From CAWFKW01 sp963816535 (GTDB taxonomy: Bacteria > Bacteroidota > Ignavibacteria > Tepidaquicellales > OLB5): a stretch of 64,000 bases of DNA. The stretch spans positions 1-64,000 of the forward strand of contig CAWFKW010000001.1 of NCBI GenBank assembly GCA_963816535.1. The letters are read 5' to 3'. This document shows, piece after piece, positions 1 through 8,359 of this stretch (its first letter is position 1; each line of letters opens with the position of its first letter). Under the pieces are notes generated by a model, which ran no database searches, had not been told where the DNA came from, and saw only the letters and a program-made list of their open reading frames with translations. The position numbers and the translations under genes are program-made.

Positions 1-1
1 G

Positions 2-187
2 GCATATATTTCATCTGACAGGAAGGCGCTTTTTCTGAACGGAAACGCGCCGTCAGCTGATTCGGTTTTGCTTGATGATGCGGTTAATGACCTAATTGAA
101 ATGGTGATTGATAAGGGCGGCGATGTAATATTTGTTGAAAACGGAAAGCTGGCAAAATATGAAAGGATTGCAGCCGTACTTAAGTGA
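2..187 (+). CDS. C-terminal end of a possible bacterial eRF1-like (baeRF family 3) protein, partial
   Basis: The reading frame is open from the left edge and gives 61 residues before TGA. It contains LLDDAVNDLIEMVI followed by a GGDVIFVENGKL stretch and ends in AAVLK. A helix, then a Gly-Gly-x-Val strand, then a short Ala-Ala-hydrophobic tail is how the last domain of bacterial archaeo-eukaryotic release-factor-like proteins (baeRF family 3) usually ends, so I lean to that family. With only the last 61 residues present the assignment is tentative. A good terminator follows 43 bases after the stop. Confidence 0.45.
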   Translation, partial: AYISSDRKALFLNGNAPSADSVLLDDAVNDLIEMVIDKGGDVIFVENGKLAKYERIAAVLK

Positions 188-230
188 ACCTGCATTTCCA
201 AAAGCGCGGAATTTTTCCTGCGGGGTTTTG

Positions 231-265
231 AAGCCAATTATATGAAAATATCATTGGCTTTTTTT
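231..265 (+). terminator. Rho-independent terminator
   Basis: Perfect 8-bp stem AAGCCAAT/ATTGGCTT (231-238 with 253-260) with a 14-base loop, followed by five T. It ends the transcript of the partial gene at the left edge. Confidence 0.85.
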
Positions 266-327
266 AATGTTAATTTATTGCCAAATTAAGCCGGATTTGT
301 CATTTTCCCAAATCCTGAACATAAATT

Positions 328-339
328 ATTGCACATGCT
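328..339 (+). promoter_or_regulatory. Shared 12-mer ATTGCACATGCT, copy 1
   Basis: This 12-mer lies about 95 bases before the histidine kinase reading frame. An identical copy lies at 4381-4392 in front of the NtrC-type regulator. Both are followed by (G)ACCC. It may be a binding site common to the two regulatory genes; that is inference from position only. Confidence 0.25.
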
Positions 340-434
340 GACCCTGTTCAATCCTGGAATTATTGTCTTAATTGAAAATTGTGAAAAATTGAAAGAAATT
401 ACTGATTTTACCGTAAATTTCGGAGATAGTTAGA

Positions 435-1653
435 ATGGAACAAATGGTAATAGCCGAGCTTGAGCGGCAAAAGGAGCTGCTCGGCAATAGACTGAAGGAT
501 GTGTACGGGCTGGGCGGCGATGCTTCGGACAATATATGCCGCATACTTGAAGACTCGCTTAGCCAGATGATACAGCTGATGAAAGAAGGTAAGAGCGCGC
601 ATGAGAAGTTTTTCTCAGACATCATACTGAATTCCGTAGACGCAATAATTGGCATTGATAACGAGTACAAAATATTCCTGTGGAACAAGCGGGGCCGAAA
701 ATTTTTGGATTGCCAGAAGCACGAGGTTGTGGGGAAAGATTTCAGCTTTCCTTATCCCTAATCACTCCTTCATAGGGAGAGAGAGACTTCCTTATCGACG
801 AGGTTTTGGAAAAGGGTGCTCCTGCGGGATATGAAACCGAGAGGGTTACAAAAGAGCGGGCGTACACTTAAAGTAAGCTTATCGCGTTTCCCTGTTTTCA
901 ACGAACAGAAGGAAATGATAGGCTCGGTGGGAATTATAAGGGATATGACCAAACTGAAAATGCTCGAGCAGGAGCTGCGGGAAAAAGAAAATCTCGCCCT
1001 TATCGGCGAAGTAGTTTCAAGCATTGCGCACAGCATTTCGAACCCGCTCAATATTATATCAGGTAATGCCGACTATCTGTTACTTGACCGCTCTGAGAGC
1101 GATAAAGGATCCCGAGGAATTGAAAACTATTATTGAAGAAACCTCGAGGATAACTAAATCGATCAGGCATCTGCTTAATTTCTCACGGCCTCTGCAGGTC
1201 AATAAAGAGCTTAACGACCTTAACGAAATTGTCAATGGTATAGTGTCTAGCGCGAAGTTCATTTCGGCAGGAAAGAAAGTCTCAATCAAAAAAAGCCTGG
1301 ATAGCTCGCTTGCGCCGTTCCCGTTTGATAAAAATGAAATAGAGGAAGTGATACTGAACATTGTAACTAATTCGGTTCAGGCCATAGGAACAGAAGGCGA
1401 TATCAAAATAAAAACAATAAAGGAAAATGGCTCCGCAAAAATTGAAATTTCTGATAACGGCCCCGGCATTCCCAAAGAAAACCTTAAAAAAATATTTCTT
1501 CCTTTTTTCTCATCAAAAGAATACGGTAAAGGAACCGGACTTGGTCTTTCAATAGCAATGAGGATAATTAAGGAACACGGCGGTGAGCTGTCCGTCAAAT
1601 CACATCCCGGAAAAGGCGCAGCCTTTTTGATAAGCCTTCCTATGTCGAATTAA
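435..1653 (+). pseudogene. PAS-domain sensor histidine kinase broken by four +1 frameshifts
   Basis: Joined across frames, this locus encodes a complete kinase: an N-terminal coiled region, a PAS domain (starting near DIILNSVDAIIGID), a phosphoacceptor helix with IAHSISNPLN, and an ATPase domain with N box (NIVTNSVQAI), G1 box (DNGPGIP) and G2 box (GKGTGLGLSIA). The start is ATG 435 with GGAG nine bases upstream. Reading requires dropping one base near 747-752, 777-787, 855-860 and 1104-1106; each correction moves the frame the same way and each restores PAS or kinase sequence. Homopolymer or dinucleotide runs lie at the break points, so assembly error and genuine decay are both possible. It is the likely partner of the NtrC-type regulator at 4563-5903, from which it is separated by the cytochrome gene on the other strand. 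Confidence 0.75.
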
Positions 1654-1770
1654 GATATGATCGGTATTGCATTTTATCAGCGCTGCTAAGCAGTGTGTAG
1701 CGCTTTGCCAGCATTGCACTCGGTTGGTAATTGCAAAGAACAAAGCCTGAGACTAATTGGAAAAGAAAGA

Positions 1771-1791
1771 GCCCCGCCAGGACGGCGGGGC
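1771..1791. repeat. GC-rich hairpin GCCCCGCC/GGCGGGGC
   Basis: Perfect 8-bp inverted repeat with a 5-base loop. Reading leftward it is followed by a T-rich tail (TCTTTCTTTT), so it could terminate minus-strand transcription; reading rightward the tail is poor. It is similar in type to the hairpin at 1961-1988. Confidence 0.5.
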
Positions 1792-1902
1792 CTCTATATT
1801 ACCTAACGAGAAGGGGTATATCCTGCTGTAAAGCTCAAAACACCAATCAGTATGCCCTACAACATTACAAAGATAACTCTAATGTGTGCCCTTATACAAT
1901 GA

Positions 1903-1930
1903 GAATTATCATGTTCAAACATGATAATTC
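1903..1930. repeat. Perfect 13-bp palindrome
   Basis: GAATTATCATGTT (1903-1915) is repeated in inverse at 1918-1930 with a 2-base spacer. It has no T tract, so it is not an obvious terminator. A dimeric-repressor operator, a small mobile palindrome or an IS end are all possible. Confidence 0.6.
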
Positions 1931-1960
1931 GCATGGTTTTGAAAAAGGGCTGAAAATACC

Positions 1961-1988
1961 AAACCCGCCCCTGGCAGAGGCGGGTTTT
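1961..1988 (+). terminator. Terminator-like hairpin AAACCCGCC/GGCGGGTTT
   Basis: A 9-bp stem (1961-1969 with 1979-1987) is followed by T residues and has an A-rich left flank, so it could work in both directions. No intact gene ends just before it on the plus strand; the kinase pseudogene ends about 310 bases upstream. Confidence 0.45.
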
Positions 1989-2034
1989 AACCAAAGGAGG
2001 AAGTATAGTTATGCTTCCAGCATTATCAGAATAG

Positions 2035-2118
2035 ATCCAGTTTCGCCCTTTGAACCATTTTCTGTTCAGTAAGATCCAGCAATTTTCAGCAAAATCCAGC
2101 AATTTCAACATGATCCAG
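2035..2118. repeat. ATCCAG short repeats, possible IS21-type end remnant
   Basis: ATCCAG occurs at 2035, 2074, 2094 and 2113. The two middle copies extend to ATCCAGCAATTT. The spacing of the last three is about 20 bases, and the first is about two periods away. Multiple 20-bp repeats at the ends are typical of IS21-family elements, but no transposase gene or fragment is recognisable nearby, so this would be a remnant. Confidence 0.35.
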
Positions 2119-2315
2119 AAGAAAATGGGTGATACAGTAATCATTAAGGTATTCTTTTTCAAGCGAGCTGCAAAGCAACTCTATATCCGTATATTTTAAT
2201 ACACATTTCATGCCAAAACGAAAAGCAATTTTAAAGGCAATAGGCGCTAAGTTCATTTTGATAGGTGTTGATTTTATCTACAAAACGCCGGAACGATAGG
2301 GAATTTTGCCCCACA

Positions 2316-2351
2316 AAAAAACCTGACATCATTTCTGAAGCCAGGTTTTTT
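2316..2351 (-). terminator. Terminator of the sorted multiheme cytochrome gene
   Basis: Inverted repeat AAAAAACCTG/CAGGTTTTTT (2316-2325 with 2342-2351). On the minus strand it gives a stem ending in a run of T, 19 bases after the cytochrome stop codon. Confidence 0.75.
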
Positions 2352-2369
2352 AACGATCGCTTGTTAGCT

Positions 2370-4205
2370 TTATCTTAACAGAACCATTTTTTTGGTTTCT
2401 ATATAATTCCCGGCTGTGAGCTTATAGAAATAAACTCCGCTGGCTACATAGTCGCCGTAACTGTTTATTGAGTTCCAGTCAACAACATAAGTCCCGGGGT
2501 TTAATTTCTGATTAACAAGCGTATAAACTTCTCTGCCAATAATATCATATATCTTAATAGTTACGCTTGCAGATTTCGGAACAGTGAAATTAAATTTTGT
2601 CGACGGGTTGAATGGATTCGGATAATTCTGTCCCAGAGTAAACTTCTCAGGTACCTGGCTTGAAATCGGCTGAATGCCGATCACAGTCCAAGACTGATGA
2701 TTGAACCACCTGTTCAAAGTATCTGCGAGCAATGAATCAGTATGTTCGCTCCAGTTTGTGAAGTTAGAATCATACCCTACGCCAAGCGACGGCACGTTTG
2801 ACGTTCCCGCCGCGCTGTTTGGATTCCTGTGGCATCCTGCCGCGCATGAATTAAGGTTTCCTGTATTTCCGCCGAGTACGATTCCGTATTTCAGCAATGT
2901 CTGTATAGGCCTTATTATTTTAAATGAATGAGATGGAATATCATAATTTGATATATTAGTCGCTACATAAGTCATGTGGCATGTTATGCATCTTGAAGCG
3001 CCGCCTGTCTGGTACTGGTTTGTCGGGTCGTAGAGATGTTTAGTGTGCGATGTTATTGCAGTAATGTTCGGATTTCCCGGCGTACCGAAATTAGTGTGGC
3101 AGCCTATGCATAATGAATTATCTTCAGCGTTGTCTCTTAACTGATGACCGTAGCTTGTGGCAGTATGTGGGTCATGGCAGGCATAGCAGTTTAAATTGGT
3201 ATAATGCGCCGAGAAAGTTATCTCCTGCGATTCAGTCCTGTCGGCTCTGGAACTCATCGAGTCAGGCCACAATTGCGGACCGCCGGTAACGTTAATATAA
3301 TTTTGCCATGGGCTCTTTACATAATTTGAAAGAACCAAGCCTGCCTGGTAAGCGCTATCAACCGATTCCTTCCACGGCCATGAATAAGTGAAGTTGGTGC
3401 TTGTTCCCCTGAAGTGGCACTGAGCGCAGACCTCCTGCTGGCGCTGCAACCCCGCCGCGCCCATTTGAGTCGGGCCGAAAATATTGCTTGTCTGGGGATC
3501 CGCTATATGGTCGCTTCCGGGACCGTGGCACGATTCGCATCCGACTTTCGCATTGATTGTGTCGTTGCCGTTTGCCCATGTGGCAACCCAGTTTGAATCC
3601 GTTCCGTTGACATTAAGCGTAATTCTGTTTCCTGTTGTATGGCAGCCTGAGCACCCTTTATCCCATGATCCCTTTCTGAACGTGTTTGTTGTTACCGGCT
3701 GAAGAGCGCCTGTAGATGTAAACCAGCTTCCTTGTCCGCTTGCCGAAAATGAACCGCCGGCCGGATTTTTGTAACTGTGGTTTGTCCACACAAACGGCAG
3801 CCTGTAGTAACTGTTATTTATTTTTACGTGATAATATTGTTTCCATGCGCTTCCCCTTGTCTGCACAACGTCGTAAGTAACCGGGCTGCCTGATGAAGGA
3901 TTCAGCGTGGCTTTGTAAACTCCGCCGACAATGCTCAGCGTTACTGTTGCGTTTCCGTAAGCGCTTCCCATATTTATGATAGAGCTGTTCCACGTACTGA
4001 TAACTGAACCGGGGCCGGGGGTCATTTGCGCTTTGCCATGAAGCGTGGCCGCCCAATCATCAACTATACCTGAAGGAATATGGCAAACGCAGGTCTGCGA
4101 CCCTACATAGGTCCGGGGCGTCGGGTTATCTCCCTTGCCGCCGTAGAATGAAAAGGATAATAATCCCGATACCATTATCAACGCTAAAAAGTAAAGACGC
4201 TTCAT
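2370..4205 (-). CDS. Multiheme c-type cytochrome with type IX secretion sorting domain
   Basis: The 611-residue protein has an N-terminal signal sequence (about residues 1-22) and a cytochrome c554/NrfB-like multiheme region. Six CxxCH motifs are present (CSGCH, CESCH, CAQCH, CYACH, CIGCH, CITCH). There is also one CxxxCH (CAAGCH) and an odd CVCH near residue 40, where relatives usually have CxxCH, so 7-8 hemes are likely. The last roughly 90 residues are a sorting domain with NYPNPFNPST, ending KKMVLLR. The expected fate is export by Sec, heme loading in the periplasm, then transport to the cell surface by the type IX system. A sigma-54-like promoter lies 47-62 bases before the start, and an NtrC-type activator is divergently encoded. 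The substrate is unknown; a surface electron acceptor role is inferred. Confidence 0.9.
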   Translation of the reverse strand: MKRLYFLALIMVSGLLSFSFYGGKGDNPTPRTYVGSQTCVCHIPSGIVDDWAATLHGKAQMTPGPGSVISTWNSSIINMGSAYGNATVTLSIVGGVYKATLNPSSGSPVTYDVVQTRGSAWKQYYHVKINNSYYRLPFVWTNHSYKNPAGGSFSASGQGSWFTSTGALQPVTTNTFRKGSWDKGCSGCHTTGNRITLNVNGTDSNWVATWANGNDTINAKVGCESCHGPGSDHIADPQTSNIFGPTQMGAAGLQRQQEVCAQCHFRGTSTNFTYSWPWKESVDSAYQAGLVLSNYVKSPWQNYINVTGGPQLWPDSMSSRADRTESQEITFSAHYTNLNCYACHDPHTATSYGHQLRDNAEDNSLCIGCHTNFGTPGNPNITAITSHTKHLYDPTNQYQTGGASRCITCHMTYVATNISNYDIPSHSFKIIRPIQTLLKYGIVLGGNTGNLNSCAAGCHRNPNSAAGTSNVPSLGVGYDSNFTNWSEHTDSLLADTLNRWFNHQSWTVIGIQPISSQVPEKFTLGQNYPNPFNPSTKFNFTVPKSASVTIKIYDIIGREVYTLVNQKLNPGTYVVDWNSINSYGDYVASGVYFYKLTAGNYIETKKMVLLR

Positions 4206-4251
4206 GAAATTCTCCTAAAGATTTTCTTTATCTAACTTATTAATTAGAAAC

Positions 4252-4267
4252 AACATGTTCCGTGCCA
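4252..4267 (-). promoter_or_regulatory. Sigma-54-like promoter before the sorted cytochrome gene
   Basis: The minus strand reads TGGCAC-GGAAC-ATGTT. The -24 element matches the consensus TGGCAC fully and the spacing to the -12 element is exact, but the -12 element is weak (GT instead of GC). The start codon is about 47 bases downstream. Confidence 0.45.
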
Positions 4268-4380
4268 AACTATTCTTAAAAAATCAACCCTAATTGATGA
4301 TTCAAGCGCACAAATGTGAAAAATATCAACATTACAAAAGCAGGACTGTAGAATATTTGGGCAGTAAATTCAGGAAAGAA

Positions 4381-4392
4381 ATTGCACATGCT
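4381..4392 (+). promoter_or_regulatory. Shared 12-mer ATTGCACATGCT, copy 2
   Basis: Identical to 328-339. It lies about 115 bases upstream of the sigma-54-like promoter of the cytochrome gene (measured leftward) and 170 bases upstream of the regulator gene. This is a suitable distance for an enhancer site bound by a sigma-54 activator, but that role is inferred. Confidence 0.25.
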
Positions 4393-4550
4393 ACCCGTGG
4401 GCGCCGGATAAATATTTCCTGATTAATATAAGGGAATTATAACATAAATGATAGTAATTTTATCCATCATTGTCCTGTAATATCGTGAACATCGGATTAG
4501 CCTGTTGTTAAATTTTTCGATTCTTCATTAAATTTCTAAGTTTTTTTTCA

Positions 4551-4558
4551 TATTTTTG
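4551..4558 (+). promoter_or_regulatory. Possible Bacteroidota -7 element (TATTTTTG)
   Basis: Matches TAnnTTTG. It ends four bases before the regulator ATG, so a transcript from it would be nearly leaderless. No clear -33 TTTG lies at the right distance and the region is AT-rich, so chance occurrence is possible. Confidence 0.25.
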
Positions 4559-4562
4559 TATT

Positions 4563-5903
4563 ATGCCTGAAAACATTAAAGTACTGGTGGTAGATGACGA
4601 GGTAAATTCCACAAAACTACTGAGAAAGATCCTGGAAAAGAAGGGTTATGCCGTAGTTGAAGAAAATGACAGCTCAAAAGCGCTTGATCTTGTCAAAGAC
4701 GGGGGCTTCGACCTCATAATTTCAGACCTTCAGATGCCCAAATTATCGGGTTTGGACCTTTTGAAAGAGAAACCTGAAGGCAGTATTTTTATTATGATCA
4801 CGGGTTACGGGTCGATTGATACAGCCGTTATGTCGATGAAGCAGGGAGCCTTTGATTACATCAGCAAGCCGTTTAACATCGATGAATTTTCGGTGAAGAT
4901 CGAAAAAGCGTCAGCGCTTGTTAAAATGTCAAAACAGATACGGAACCTTCAATCACAGGTAGCCGGCACATACTCATTCAGCGATATCATAGGTAAAAGC
5001 AAAAAGATGCTCAATGTTTTTGAACTGATACAAAAAGTGGCTAAGGCTAATGCGAGCGTTTTGATAGAGGGTCCAAGCGGTTCCGGCAAAGAGCTTGTAT
5101 CACGGGCGATTCATTATAACGGAGTGAGGCGCTCCCAGCCGTTCGTGGCGATCAATTGCAGCGCCATCCCTGAAAACCTGCTGGAAAGCGAGTTGTTTGG
5201 ACATACAAAAGGCGCCTTCACAGGCGCTACCGATATGCAAAAAGGTGTATTTGAGCAATCAAACGGCGGCACTTTGCTTCTTGACGAAATCGCTGAAATG
5301 CCGTATGCGCTGCAGTCAAAATTGCTTAGAGTTATCGAGAATCTTGAAGTGAAAGCTTTAGGCAGCGATAAAATAAAGAAAGTCGACGTAAGAATTGTTG
5401 CGGCTACCAACCAGAACCTAAGAGAATTGGTGAAGCAAAAAAAATTCCGCGAGGATCTCTATTATAGGATAGCTACTGTAATAATAACTCTGCCATCGCT
5501 AAACGAAAGAAGGGAAGATATCCCGCTGCTTGTAAATCATTTTCTTGAAAATATGTCTTACCAATACGGCAGAAGCCTTGCAATTTCCCCCGAAGCTATG
5601 GAGATACTTATGAAATACGATTGGAAAGGGAATGTAAGAGAACTTGAAAACGTATTAGGGCGTGCAGCTATAACTTCATCCGACAAAATACTTGACGCCG
5701 AGAGCTTCAGGTTCCTAAGAGCTCCTGAAGAAACGGAAAACTCAATGGGCTCGATCGACGGACTAGACTTGAGGTCGATTGAAAAACTTTACATAAAAAA
5801 GATTTTGGAAGATAATAAGTGGAACAAACTGCAGGTGGCAAAGCTTCTTGGCATCGATAGAAAAACACTTTACAAAAAAATCAAGGAATATGAACTCGAA
5901 TAG
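4563..5903 (+). CDS. NtrC-family sigma-54-dependent response regulator
   Basis: 446 residues, the usual length for the family. An N-terminal receiver domain has the acidic pair D11-D12, phosphoacceptor D55, T80 and K102. The central AAA+ domain has Walker A GPSGSGKE (about 170-177), the sigma-54 contact loop GAFTGA (218-223) and a Walker B segment GTLLLDE (about 236-242). A Fis-type helix-turn-helix (LQVAKLLGIDRKTLYKKI) ends the protein. All catalytic residues look intact. It probably works with the kinase at 435-1653, now broken in this sequence. The sigma-54-like promoters before the sorted cytochrome (4252-4267) and before the electron-transfer cluster (8360-8375) are plausible targets. 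The start is ATG with no clear Shine-Dalgarno sequence. Confidence 0.95.
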   Translation: MPENIKVLVVDDEVNSTKLLRKILEKKGYAVVEENDSSKALDLVKDGGFDLIISDLQMPKLSGLDLLKEKPEGSIFIMITGYGSIDTAVMSMKQGAFDYISKPFNIDEFSVKIEKASALVKMSKQIRNLQSQVAGTYSFSDIIGKSKKMLNVFELIQKVAKANASVLIEGPSGSGKELVSRAIHYNGVRRSQPFVAINCSAIPENLLESELFGHTKGAFTGATDMQKGVFEQSNGGTLLLDEIAEMPYALQSKLLRVIENLEVKALGSDKIKKVDVRIVAATNQNLRELVKQKKFREDLYYRIATVIITLPSLNERREDIPLLVNHFLENMSYQYGRSLAISPEAMEILMKYDWKGNVRELENVLGRAAITSSDKILDAESFRFLRAPEETENSMGSIDGLDLRSIEKLYIKKILEDNKWNKLQVAKLLGIDRKTLYKKIKEYELE

Positions 5904-5934
5904 TAAACCAATGAACTGGCGCGGGCTTTTCCAA

Positions 5935-6522
5935 TTATTTACCCGGGCAATAAACTAACCCTATTCTGATGGGTATATTCGATATTAACCTGTCAGATGA
6001 AAAAAATCTTTGGTATTCGGATTCAACATAAAACCCTCCTTCTTTGGCAAACGTAATGAACAGCCCGCCTCCTGCAAAAGCGCTGAAATCAATTTCAGAA
6101 TCCTGCAACACCTCCAGATCTGTTCTGAGTTTAGTAAGGTAGTGAAAGCCAAACCCCGCTATCGCGTATGGTTTTAATTTCGTTTTCCTTTTGAAAAGTC
6201 CCGCGGTAAATCCCAATTTCAGGCTCGTCATATAAAATCTGGGGTTATCGGGCTGAGTTGAGACCCCGCGTGAAACAGGGTCGCGGAAAAGATCGTAATC
6301 TAGGTCAATTCGTAATCCAAAATTCCTCTTAATAAGATAACCTGCCCCGATATTGAGATTGTAGCCTGCATCCCTGTTATAAATTCCAGGTTTTTCAATT
6401 GGCACGCTCACACCGCCTCCGATCTTGAGAATAAGATCGCTTGAAGGCTGGCTTCTTGCTCCTAATGTAAAGCAAATAAATGCAAATATCAGAACAACCG
6501 TGGCTCTCTTTCTTATGCTCAT
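5935..6522 (-). CDS. Small outer-membrane beta-barrel protein (porin-like)
   Basis: Starting at the ATG at 6522 gives MSIRKRATVVLIF, a clean signal peptide with cleavage near ARSQ; an earlier in-frame ATG at 6555 would add 11 residues before the signal and is less likely. The mature part alternates polar and aromatic/hydrophobic residues in short strands (for example NLNIGAGYLIKRNFGLRIDLDY), as in OmpA-like or OMP_b-brl barrels of about 8 strands. It is convergent with the ntrC-like gene, with 31 bases between the stops. The function is unknown; no enzyme motif is visible. Confidence 0.7.
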   Translation of the reverse strand: MSIRKRATVVLIFAFICFTLGARSQPSSDLILKIGGGVSVPIEKPGIYNRDAGYNLNIGAGYLIKRNFGLRIDLDYDLFRDPVSRGVSTQPDNPRFYMTSLKLGFTAGLFKRKTKLKPYAIAGFGFHYLTKLRTDLEVLQDSEIDFSAFAGGGLFITFAKEGGFYVESEYQRFFSSDRLISNIPIRIGLVYCPGK

Positions 6523-6782
6523 ATCTGTTTGTTTGATGGAATACACTATTAACAAATAAGAATACTTGTAATAGCCTGCCCCGCAGACATCGCTGATTTG
6601 TTCGGTTAAATATAAACAACAATTTTAAGAATTCAAAGTATTTGTTTTTTGGAAACGAATCTTTTGAGAATTGACCTTTATGGCCTTCCCCTCATCACTA
6701 CCTTTTGTTTATTTAATATGTTTCTTATATTACCGTATATCAGGTAGCTTTGAAAATATATAAAATATACCAAGGGGATGTC

Positions 6783-8135
6783 ATGAAAAAGAATCACTCC
6801 GCTGGCGGGCATATTATTATGCTAATAGTTCTGTTCGTTTTTTCAGCTAATTCATTTTCCCAGGGCTGGTCAGGTTTTGGACTTGGCGTTAATGGCCCTG
6901 TTCGTGCAACCATAGTTTTTAATAATAATTTGATTGCCGCAGGCGACTTTACCAACGCCGGGGGAACGCCCGCCGGCAGAATTGCTGTATGGAACGGAAA
7001 TCTATGGCAGCCGCTGGGCCTCGGAACTAACGGGCCGATTTATGCTCTTTGCGTCTATTCCGATTTTTTGGTTGCAGCAGGCGAGTTTACTCAGGCAGGC
7101 GGACTTAACGCAACAAGAATTGCCTACTGGACCGGAAGCAACTGGAATGCTTTTCCCTCAAACAACGGGTTCAACGACCGCGTTAATTCTCTGTGTGTTT
7201 ACAATAATGCACTGTATGCTGCTGGCAGGTTCACAGGCGCAGGCAATGGTCCGCTGAATAAGATTGGCTGGTGGGATGGCGCTCAATGGCAATCTCCGGG
7301 CAGCGGACTAAGCAACGAAGTATTCTGTCTGGCGGAATACAACAGCCAGCTTTATGCCGGCGGCGATTTCCTTACGGCAGGTAATGTTTCAGCGTCAAGG
7401 ATTGCGGCGTGGAACGGAAGCGTTTGGTCGCCGCTCGGGCTTGGATTAAATGACAGGCCATATTCTCTCGCATTGGTTGGAACTTATTTATATGTTGGCG
7501 GAATGTTTACAACTATCGGCGGCGTAAACGTGAACTATATTGGCGCCTGGAACGGGAACTGGTCTTATGTTGGCCAGGGCGTTAACGCGCCTGTTTATTC
7601 GCTGTCTTCGTTTAACGGCCAGCTTGTTGCGGGAGGTATATTCACTCGCGCAGGCGCAGGTATAACGGTAGGCAGGGTAGCGCTATGGAACGGCACCGAT
7701 TGGTCCGCTGTTGGAACCGGCATGGACGATGGAAGTGTTTTTTCTCTTTCAGCTTATGGAGATGGATTGTGCGCAGGAGGAAATTTCACAGCTTCTAACG
7801 GTAACCCGGTTGACAATATTGCCGGATGGAATATTCTCACCGGCATCACGAACATTAATCATTCTGCTCCCGCATCGTATCAGCTTTACCAGAATTATCC
7901 GAATCCGTTTAATCCTTCAACAAATTTGAAATTCAGCGTGCCTGAAAATTCGTTTGTCGACTTGACAATATATAACTCTGTTGGGCAAGCAGTTTATGTT
8001 GCTGTAAACGAAACGCTGAATACAGGAACTTACTTTATTCAATGGAACTCAGCGAACCTTCCAAGCGGCGTCTATTTTTATAAACTCACAGCCGGGAATT
8101 ATGTATCAACAAAGAAGATGATATTGATAAAGTAG
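6783..8135 (+). CDS. Secreted beta-propeller-like repeat protein with type IX sorting domain
   Basis: I place the start at ATG 6783 (MKKNHSAGG), which has AAGGGG about ten bases upstream and leads straight into a signal peptide ending near NSFSQ; the earlier ATG at 6750 adds 11 residues. The body has about seven repeats of 45-50 residues, each with a G-D/E-F-T-x-A-G-G strand followed by I-A-x-W-N/T-G-S/N-x-W, the pattern of delta-60/kelch-like propellers. The last 85 residues are a sorting domain (NYPNPFNPST, ending KKMILIK). It is probably displayed on the surface or released; ligand or substrate unknown. Confidence 0.8.
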   Translation: MKKNHSAGGHIIMLIVLFVFSANSFSQGWSGFGLGVNGPVRATIVFNNNLIAAGDFTNAGGTPAGRIAVWNGNLWQPLGLGTNGPIYALCVYSDFLVAAGEFTQAGGLNATRIAYWTGSNWNAFPSNNGFNDRVNSLCVYNNALYAAGRFTGAGNGPLNKIGWWDGAQWQSPGSGLSNEVFCLAEYNSQLYAGGDFLTAGNVSASRIAAWNGSVWSPLGLGLNDRPYSLALVGTYLYVGGMFTTIGGVNVNYIGAWNGNWSYVGQGVNAPVYSLSSFNGQLVAGGIFTRAGAGITVGRVALWNGTDWSAVGTGMDDGSVFSLSAYGDGLCAGGNFTASNGNPVDNIAGWNILTGITNINHSAPASYQLYQNYPNPFNPSTNLKFSVPENSFVDLTIYNSVGQAVYVAVNETLNTGTYFIQWNSANLPSGVYFYKLTAGNYVSTKKMILIK

Positions 8136-8196
8136 ATTCCCCGGATAACCTGGCTGACTTTTTTTCCGTGGCAGTAGCTGTCCCCTGAAGGCGAAT

Positions 8197-8223
8197 CCTG
8201 ACAGGCTTCAGCAGGCTGTCAGG
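8197..8223. repeat. Inverted repeat CCTGACAG-N11-CTGTCAGG
   Basis: Perfect 8-bp arms lie about 140 bases upstream of the sigma-54-like promoter of the electron-transfer cluster. Position and symmetry suit an activator binding site; it could also act as a weak terminator for the gene ending at 8135. No T tract follows. Confidence 0.4.
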
Positions 8224-8359
8224 CTGATAAAGACAGAATAGCTGCTCATTTATTGTTGAATTCTCCCACTTGCAATGAGGAAAATATCCCCAAGATAGGT
8301 TAATCTCAAAACTCTTGCAATTTAAGTCGCGCAAAATTACTAGTTTACAAAATCCAAAT

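Larger units (their letters stand above)
1654..2369. other. Gene-free, repeat-rich gap
   Basis: About 715 bases with no convincing gene. It contains three hairpins (1771-1791, 1903-1930, 1961-1988), a run of ATCCAG repeats (2035-2118) and the terminator of the cytochrome gene (2316-2351). Short open frames on both strands cross the hairpins and show no protein-like features. The content resembles a graveyard of small repeats or insertion-sequence ends. Confidence 0.6.
4206..4562. other. Divergent regulatory region between cytochrome and ntrC-like genes
   Basis: 357 bases between two divergent genes. It holds a sigma-54-like promoter facing left (4252-4267), the second copy of the 12-mer ATTGCACATGCT (4381-4392) and a TAnnTTTG element just before the regulator (4551-4558). 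The rest is AT-rich with no reading frame of note. Confidence 0.6.

Noticed and set aside
1731..2072. 113-residue plus-strand frame in the repeat-rich gap
   Set aside because: It runs through three hairpins and is mirrored by a similar frame on the other strand (1857-2162), which is what palindromic DNA produces. No signal, domain or ribosome site supports it.
6783..8135. Direct DNA repeats considered as a repeat array or CRISPR
   Set aside because: The repeats are protein propeller blades of 45-50 codons with diverged DNA; spacing and identity do not fit CRISPR. No CRISPR array or cas gene was seen in the window.
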